Of a DNA stretch of 5,673 nucleotides, positions 1 to 3,658 are shown piece by piece. Both the position numbers and the translations under genes were made by a program. Position 1 is the first letter of the stretch; every line of letters starts with the position of its first letter. Location: NCBI GenBank assembly GCA_030039995.1, contig JASHUL010000195.1:1-5673 (forward strand). Direction: 5' to 3'. The DNA comes from Thermoplasmata archaeon (lineage in GTDB: Archaea > Thermoplasmatota > Thermoplasmata > Lutacidiplasmatales > UBA184). The notes under the pieces are model-generated. The model did not search any database. It was given only the letters and a program-made list of their open reading frames with translations, and was not told where the DNA came from.

Positions 1-261
1 CGTCACGTTATCGTCGATGAACTCGGCGCCGAACCGCTCGGCCTGACGCCGCATCCGTTCGACCAGCTCCGGCCCCTGGATCGCGTCCGGGAAGCCCGGA
101 AAGTTCTCGACGTCGGTGGTGATGAGCAGCTGGCCGCCCGCGGGGACCCCGCTCACGACCACCGGTTTCAGTTCCGCCCGGGCGGCGTAGAGGGCCGCGG
201 TGAGGCCGGCCGGCCCGCTACCGACGATGACGAGTCGGACGGCCCGGGAGCCTTCGGTCAT
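1..261 (-). CDS. trxB: Thioredoxin reductase (NAD(P)H-dependent FAD flavoprotein), N-terminal part, cut by the left window edge
   Basis: Thioredoxin reductase transfers electrons from NAD(P)H through FAD and an active-site disulfide to thioredoxin in the cytoplasm. Only the first 87 residues are present. They show the start of the FAD-binding Rossmann fold, a beta strand (VRLVIVG) running into GSGPAG at residues 14-19, followed by the helix LTAALYAARAE. The segment GGQLLITTDVENFPGF at 42-57 is the signature of the low-molecular-weight thioredoxin reductase family. GPELVERMRRQAERFGAEF at 63-81 also fits that family. The redox-active CxxC and the NAD(P)H domain lie beyond the edge, so a family member that lacks the cysteines, such as a ferredoxin-NADP reductase-like protein, cannot be excluded. 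The ATG start is chosen because the family N-terminus begins about here and a TATA-like box lies 27 bases upstream. The gene follows the flavin reductase gene by 38 bases. Confidence 0.9.
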   Translation of the reverse strand, partial: MTEGSRAVRLVIVGSGPAGLTAALYAARAELKPVVVSGVPAGGQLLITTDVENFPGFPDAIQGPELVERMRRQAERFGAEFIDDNVT

Positions 262-282
262 CGCCGCGTACGAGGTACGGGC

Positions 283-292
283 AGGTTAAAGC
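283..292 (-). promoter_or_regulatory. Probable archaeal TATA box for trxB (leaderless transcript)
   Basis: On the minus strand this reads GCTTTAACCT, an AT-rich core (TTTAA at 290-286) inside GC-rich DNA. Its centre is about 27 bases upstream of the A of the trxB ATG. Archaeal TATA boxes sit about 26 bases before the transcription start, so the transcript would begin at or next to the start codon. No Shine-Dalgarno sequence is visible in the bases before the ATG, which agrees with leaderless translation. No clear purine-rich BRE is seen upstream of the box. The call rests on position and composition only. Confidence 0.5.
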
Positions 293-299
293 GCCGCCC

Positions 300-833
300 T
301 CACGGCTGGCGCGGTGGCAACCGCAGTCGGTCGGTGCCCTCGGCGGCGGAGTAGCCCGATCGGAAGAAGACGAGCGGGAGCCCGTCGGCGCCGGCCTCGA
401 GGTGGACGACCTCGCCGAGCACCAGCACGTGGTCGAACGCGGGCGTCCGATCGACGACGCGGCACTCGAGGGCGCCGAGCCCGCCATCGAGCAGCGGCGA
501 GCCGTTCGGTCCCGGATGTCGGGCCACGCCGCGGAACTTCTCTTCCGCACCGAGGGTCGCGGCGAACCGTTCGCTGACGGGTTGCTGGGCCGCCGCGAGG
601 AAGCTCACGCCGAAGTGTCCGCTCTGCTCGATGACGGGGAGGGTGTCCGCGTCGTTCGAAAGGCTCACGAGCACCGACGGGGGACGCAGGGAGACCGACA
701 GCAGGGCGTTCACGGTGAGGCCGGCGTCGCCCTGCGGGCCGTGCGCGGTGACGACCGAAACTCCGGTCGCCCATCGGGCCATCAGCCGGCGAAATCCGGT
801 CGCGTCGACCGCCGGCCCCCCGGTCGGACTCAT
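300..833 (-). CDS. Flavin reductase-like domain protein (FMN-binding, HpaC/RutF/NtaB type)
   Basis: This 177-residue protein has the length of a single flavin reductase-like domain, a split-barrel FMN-binding fold. Such proteins reduce FMN or FAD with NAD(P)H, often supplying a partner monooxygenase, or they act as FMN-containing oxidoreductases. Family hallmarks seen are FRRLMARWATGVSVVTA at 14-30, GLTVNALLSVSLRPPSVLVSL at 38-58 (the flavin-contacting N/S-rich strand and the conserved PP), FGVSFLAAAQQPVSERFA at 74-91, FDHVLVLGEV at 132-141 and PLVFFRSGY at 153-161. The ATG at 833 overlaps the permease TGA as ATGA. No strong Shine-Dalgarno sequence precedes it, so translation is probably coupled to the permease. 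The substrate and any partner oxygenase are unknown, and no monooxygenase lies in the window. It could instead be a flavoredoxin-like electron carrier. Confidence 0.88.
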   Translation of the reverse strand: MSPTGGPAVDATGFRRLMARWATGVSVVTAHGPQGDAGLTVNALLSVSLRPPSVLVSLSNDADTLPVIEQSGHFGVSFLAAAQQPVSERFAATLGAEEKFRGVARHPGPNGSPLLDGGLGALECRVVDRTPAFDHVLVLGEVVHLEAGADGLPLVFFRSGYSAAEGTDRLRLPPRQP

Positions 834-1930
834 TCGTCCCGCCACGTGAAGAACCGGATCGCGAGCAGGAAGATCACGATCGCTCCGACGAGCACGATCA
901 GCACGTCGTAGAACGCCCGGGACGTATTCGAGAACAGCATCACCTGGTTCATCCCGTCGATCACGTAGTAGAGCGGCAGGATGTGGGCGAAGCTCTGGAG
1001 CGCCGCCGGGAACGCGGAGACCTGGAAGAACGTGCCGGAGAGGAACATCATCGGGAACGTGATGATGTTCCCGATCAGGGCCGCGCTCTCCGGGGTCTTC
1101 GCGACCGACCCCGCCAGCATCCCGAGCGAGACGAAGAACAACGGGCCGACGATCAGGAACGGGATCAGCCCGACGGTAACGTTGACGTGCGCGCCGAAGA
1201 GCACGACGCCCGCCCCGATCATGATGCCCGCGGTCACGAACGTGAGGCCCATGTACCACAGGAAGTGGGACGTCAGCCACTCCGCGCGGGTGAGCGGGGT
1301 GAGCGACAGCTGGCGGAAGATCCCGTCCTTACGGTACGACGCCGCCACGTCGACCATCGAGAACATCGGGCTCGTCAGGATCGAGAAGCCGATGAGACCG
1401 GGGATGAGATAGTCGATGTACGAGAACACCTGGCTCCCGACGTTCTTCTCGTCGAGACCCACGATCTCGGTCCCGTTCGCCGCGCGGAGGTTGAAGGCGT
1501 TCGCTACGCCCTGCACCGCGCCGAGGACGACCCCGCTGTCCTGGGCGTCCTCGGGGTCGGTGTAGACCGTGACGACGGTCGTCTCGCGGGCCGAATAGTT
1601 CGCGGCAAAGCCGTCCGGCACGACTAAGCCGACCGGGTCGTCGTTCTGGCCCAGCCACGACGCGAAGTCGGAGGCGTTCGTGCTCACGACGACGACCTTC
1701 ACGGCGCTCGTGTTGTTCAACGCCGAGAGGAACTCCTGGCTCACGTGGGAGTTGTCGTCGAGGTTGAGCACTTGGACCGTCACGGGACTGTTGCCGACCC
1801 CCGAGAAGATGAGGCCGAACAGCGCGATCAGGATGATCGGGAACAGGAGGGAGAAGAACAGCGCAACGGGGTTCCGCAGGTACGACCGCGTGACGACCTT
1901 GAGGTCGGCAACGATGCGCCCCGGCCTCAT
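830..1930 (-). CDS. ABC-2 type transporter permease
   Basis: This 366-residue integral membrane protein is the channel half of an ABC-2 exporter. Visible architecture: a short cytoplasmic N-terminus, TM1 at about 22-44, a large extracytoplasmic domain at about 45-172, then about five more membrane segments near 173-195, 225-246, 253-275, 283-305 and 342-361. The segment SYRKDGIFRQLSLTPLTRAEWLTSH at 198-222 is the typical cytoplasmic 'EKGTLRRLLATPLSR'-like loop. PMMFLSGTFF at 293-302 and LPLYYVIDGMNQV at 318-330 are also family-like. The overall plan matches the ABC2_membrane_3 type. The start is ATG at 1930 rather than an upstream in-frame ATG at 2032, because it overlaps the ATPase stop as ATGA and has a GGAGG 7 bases upstream. 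The extracytoplasmic domain carries several N-glycosylation sequons. The exported substrate cannot be told from sequence. Confidence 0.93.
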   Translation of the reverse strand: MRPGRIVADLKVVTRSYLRNPVALFFSLLFPIILIALFGLIFSGVGNSPVTVQVLNLDDNSHVSQEFLSALNNTSAVKVVVVSTNASDFASWLGQNDDPVGLVVPDGFAANYSARETTVVTVYTDPEDAQDSGVVLGAVQGVANAFNLRAANGTEIVGLDEKNVGSQVFSYIDYLIPGLIGFSILTSPMFSMVDVAASYRKDGIFRQLSLTPLTRAEWLTSHFLWYMGLTFVTAGIMIGAGVVLFGAHVNVTVGLIPFLIVGPLFFVSLGMLAGSVAKTPESAALIGNIITFPMMFLSGTFFQVSAFPAALQSFAHILPLYYVIDGMNQVMLFSNTSRAFYDVLIVLVGAIVIFLLAIRFFTWRDE

Positions 1931-2862
1931 GCCGCCGCCTCCTCGGACTTGAGCGTCCCGTCGTCCATCTGACCGACGAGTCGGACGAAGACGTCCTCGA
2001 GGGTGTCCTGGACGGTCGAGAACGTCTGCCACGGGAGCCCGCTCGCCTCGACCGCAGAGAGGACCCGGAGCGCGTCGGACTTTTGCGAGAGCTCGACCTC
2101 GACGCGGCCGTCCGCCACGGTGACCGGGAGCCCGAGCCGGGGCCGCAGGTAGTCCGCGAGCGCCGGCGGCGCCTGGAAGCGCAGTCGCTCGGGACGCCCA
2201 TGCGCCGAGATGATCTCGGACGGGGTCCCCGACGCGATGATCCGGCCGTGGTGGATGATCGCGACCTGGTCGGCCAGAAGCTCGGCCTCCTCGAGGTAGT
2301 GGGTCGTCAGGAAGACGGTCACGCCGTCCGACTTCAGGCTACGGATCACGTCCCAGATCGCCCGGCGGGCGGTCGGGTCGAGACCGGTCGTCGGTTCGTC
2401 CAGGAAGCAGATCTCGGGACGGTTCGTGAGCGCGAGCGCAAGACCCAGCTTCTGCTTCTGTCCGCCGGACAGCGTGTCGAAGCGCGACGCGGCCTTGTCC
2501 GCGAGCTGGACCCGCTCGAGGAGCTCGTCGGGTCGGGGCTGCGTGCCGAACAGGCTCCCGTAGTACTCGACGGCCTCCCTCGGCGTGATCTTCTCGAAGA
2601 ACCGGAAATCCTGGGGGATCACACCGATCCGTCGGTGGAGCTCCGCCGCCTCGGTCCAGGGGTCGAGCCCGAGGACGCTGACGTGGCCGTCCGTCGCGCG
2701 ACGGAGACCCTCGAGGATCTCGGTCGTGGTCGTCTTGCCGGCGCCGTTCGGACCCAGGAACGAGAAGACGGAACCCGCGGGGACGTGGAAGGAGACGCCG
2801 GCGACGGCGGCGAGGGGGCCGTACCGCTTGACAAGGTGGTCGACGACGATCGCGTCCGCCAT
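1927..2862 (-). CDS. ABC transporter ATP-binding protein (ABC-2 / drug-exporter class)
   Basis: This 311-residue cytoplasmic ATPase powers the exporter formed with the adjacent permease. All nucleotide-binding motifs are present: Walker A GPNGAGKT at 37-44, the Q-loop glutamine at 84 (VIPQDFRFF), signature LSGGQ at 131-135, Walker B ICFLDEP at 151-157 with D155 and catalytic E156, D-loop GLDP at 160-163, and the H-loop histidine at 188 (LTTHYLEEAE). After about residue 225 a C-terminal extension (LRFQAPPALADYL...TLEDVFVRLVG) resembles the regulatory tail of DrrA/CcmA-like exporter ATPases. The start ATG at 2862 gives the normal N-terminus (AIVVDHLVKRYGPLAAVAGVSFHV). The stop overlaps the permease start as ATGA. 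It is likely the first gene of its transcription unit, with a TATA-like box 26 bases upstream of the start codon. Candidate substrates are drugs, lipids or surface polymers, but none can be chosen here. Confidence 0.96.
   Translation of the reverse strand: MADAIVVDHLVKRYGPLAAVAGVSFHVPAGSVFSFLGPNGAGKTTTTEILEGLRRATDGHVSVLGLDPWTEAAELHRRIGVIPQDFRFFEKITPREAVEYYGSLFGTQPRPDELLERVQLADKAASRFDTLSGGQKQKLGLALALTNRPEICFLDEPTTGLDPTARRAIWDVIRSLKSDGVTVFLTTHYLEEAELLADQVAIIHHGRIIASGTPSEIISAHGRPERLRFQAPPALADYLRPRLGLPVTVADGRVEVELSQKSDALRVLSAVEASGLPWQTFSTVQDTLEDVFVRLVGQMDDGTLKSEEAAA
1938..1944 (-). promoter_or_regulatory. Shine-Dalgarno sequence that fixes the permease start
   Basis: The minus strand reads GAGGAGG here, with 7 bases between GGAGG and the ATG at 1930. 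It lies inside the last codons of the ATPase gene. It supports the downstream ATG as the true permease start and independent ribosome loading at this internal gene. Confidence 0.7.
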
Positions 2863-2884
2863 CGTTCGCGTCTTCCCTCCGGGG

Positions 2885-2891
2885 TTATGAA
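2885..2891 (-). promoter_or_regulatory. Probable archaeal TATA box for the ABC exporter / flavin reductase operon
   Basis: The minus strand reads TTCATAA here, centred 26 bases before the A of the ATPase ATG at 2862, which predicts a leaderless or almost leaderless transcript. A GGAGGG lies between them at 2880-2875, ending 12 bases before the ATG. That is a little far for an effective Shine-Dalgarno site, and it would be lost if transcription starts at the ATG. A 6-bp stem-loop lies immediately upstream of the box. Confidence 0.5.
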
Positions 2892-2892
2892 G

Positions 2893-2908
2893 CCTCGCCC
2901 GCGCGAGG
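2893..2908. repeat. Short perfect stem-loop between the NAD(P)-binding gene and the ABC operon
   Basis: CCTCGC at 2893-2898 pairs perfectly with GCGAGG at 2903-2908 around a 4-base loop. It begins 5 bases after the stop codon of the NAD(P)-binding gene and ends next to the TATA-like box of the ABC operon. It could mark the 3' end of the upstream transcript or be an operator for the downstream promoter. No T-run follows it, so it is not a typical archaeal terminator. In GC-rich DNA a 6-bp palindrome may also arise by chance. Confidence 0.35.
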
Positions 2909-2913
2909 TCGTC

Positions 2914-3579
2914 TCACGCGGCCAGGACGTTGATGGCCCGCGTTCCCACGACCCGCTCGGCCGGTTGTTGCCGCACGACCGCGATCATCGCGCGGCCGAC
3001 CCGGTCGGTGGAGGTCATGGAATTCGGCGCCACGGCGCGGACGATCAGGAGGAACGGAAAGAGGACGGCGTAGGCCACACGGTATCCGAGGGTCCGGGAT
3101 CGCACCCCGTGCCGGGCCTGGATCACTCCCGGCCGGAACCGATAGACCGAGCGGAACGGGAGGCGGGCGAGGGCGTTCTCCGTCGCCCCCTTCACCCGCG
3201 CCCACATCGACCCGCCGCGCTCCGTGTCGTCCGTCCCGGCGCCCGAAACGTAGACGAACGTCATCCCGGGGTTCCACGCGGCGAGCGACGTGGCGGCGGC
3301 GAGCGTCAGGTCGTACGTCACGCGCCGGTAGGCGTCCTCGGACATCCCCACCGAGGAGACCCCGAGGCACCAAAAGCAGGCGTCGTAGCCCGAGAGTTCG
3401 CCCGCATGGCCGGCGAGATCCCCGACGTTCGGGAGCACGAGCTCCCGGAGCTTCGGGTCGGACCGACCGAGCGGGTGCCGAGCGACGGCGACCACGTCCG
3501 TGACCTCGGGGTCGCGAAGGCACTCGAGCAGAACGCCCTGGCCGACCATCCCGGAGGCGCCGTAGAGGATCACCTTCAT
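2914..3579 (-). CDS. NAD(P)-binding Rossmann-fold protein (atypical short-chain dehydrogenase / NAD-dependent epimerase-like)
   Basis: This 221-residue protein has a single nucleotide-binding domain and is shorter than true sugar epimerases. The dinucleotide motif GASGMVGQG is at 7-15 after the strand KVILY. AVARHP at 31-36 is the usual second-strand end with a basic residue, which favours NADPH. FWCLGVSSVGMSEDAYRRVTYDLTLAAA at 69-96, FVYVSGAGTD at 108-117, SMWARVKGATENAL at 124-137 with K130, and YRFRPGVI at 146-153 are segments I associate with a subgroup of small NAD(P)H-binding proteins found mostly in bacteria and annotated as epimerase or YwnB/TIP30-like. The classical YxxxK is replaced by a WARVK arrangement, so ordinary dehydrogenase chemistry is doubtful. 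The reaction is unknown. The ATG at 3579 is the only plausible start, because no other ATG or GTG lies in frame between it and the preceding gene's stop. It follows the debranching gene by 57 bases. Confidence 0.85.
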   Translation of the reverse strand: MKVILYGASGMVGQGVLLECLRDPEVTDVVAVARHPLGRSDPKLRELVLPNVGDLAGHAGELSGYDACFWCLGVSSVGMSEDAYRRVTYDLTLAAATSLAAWNPGMTFVYVSGAGTDDTERGGSMWARVKGATENALARLPFRSVYRFRPGVIQARHGVRSRTLGYRVAYAVLFPFLLIVRAVAPNSMTSTDRVGRAMIAVVRQQPAERVVGTRAINVLAA

Positions 3580-3608
3580 CCGCGCCCCGACCGACGACTC
3601 ACCCCCAG

Positions 3609-3614
3609 AAGTAA
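3609..3614 (-). promoter_or_regulatory. Weak TATA-like element upstream of the NAD(P)-binding gene
   Basis: The minus strand reads TTACTT here, the only AT-rich stretch in the 57-base gap after the debranching gene. It is centred about 33 bases before the ATG at 3579, so a start about 26 bases downstream would leave a leader of roughly 6-7 bases. It matches the TATA consensus less well than the two other promoter candidates. The gene could equally be cotranscribed with the debranching-enzyme gene. Confidence 0.25.
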
Positions 3615-3629
3615 TCGCCGGCGGGGTCG

Positions 3630-3658
3630 CCCCCCTTCAGGGAGGCGCGGAAGGGGGG
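3630..3658. repeat. Perfect 9-bp inverted repeat overlapping the debranching-enzyme stop codon
   Basis: CCCCCCTTC at 3630-3638 is the exact reverse complement of GAAGGGGGG at 3650-3658, with 11 bases between. The TGA stop of the debranching gene (3637-3639) lies in one arm, and the other arm encodes part of the proline-rich C-terminus. In the transcript it would fold into a very stable hairpin. No U-run follows, so a classical intrinsic terminator is not supported. A role in 3'-end processing or message stability is possible. Confidence 0.5.

Noticed and set aside
834..1280. N-terminal extension of the flavin reductase frame back to 1280
   Set aside because: The extra 149 residues lie out of frame inside the permease gene and are low-complexity and Arg/Pro-rich. 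The ATG at 833 gives a normal family length and a natural ATGA overlap.
1931..2032. Upstream in-frame ATG for the permease at 2032
   Set aside because: It would add 34 Arg/Gly-rich residues overlapping the ATPase gene. The ATG at 1930 has a Shine-Dalgarno sequence and leads directly into the usual permease N-terminus.
2863..2913. Classical rho-independent terminator between the NAD(P)-binding gene and the ABC operon
   Set aside because: The stem is only 6 bp and no T-run follows on the minus strand. It is recorded as a stem-loop only.
3598..3606. Strong Shine-Dalgarno-like GGGGGTGAG on the minus strand before the NAD(P)-binding gene
   Set aside because: It ends 18 bases before the ATG at 3579, too far to act on it, and no other ATG or GTG start in that frame lies between. 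It is probably a chance match in G-rich spacer.
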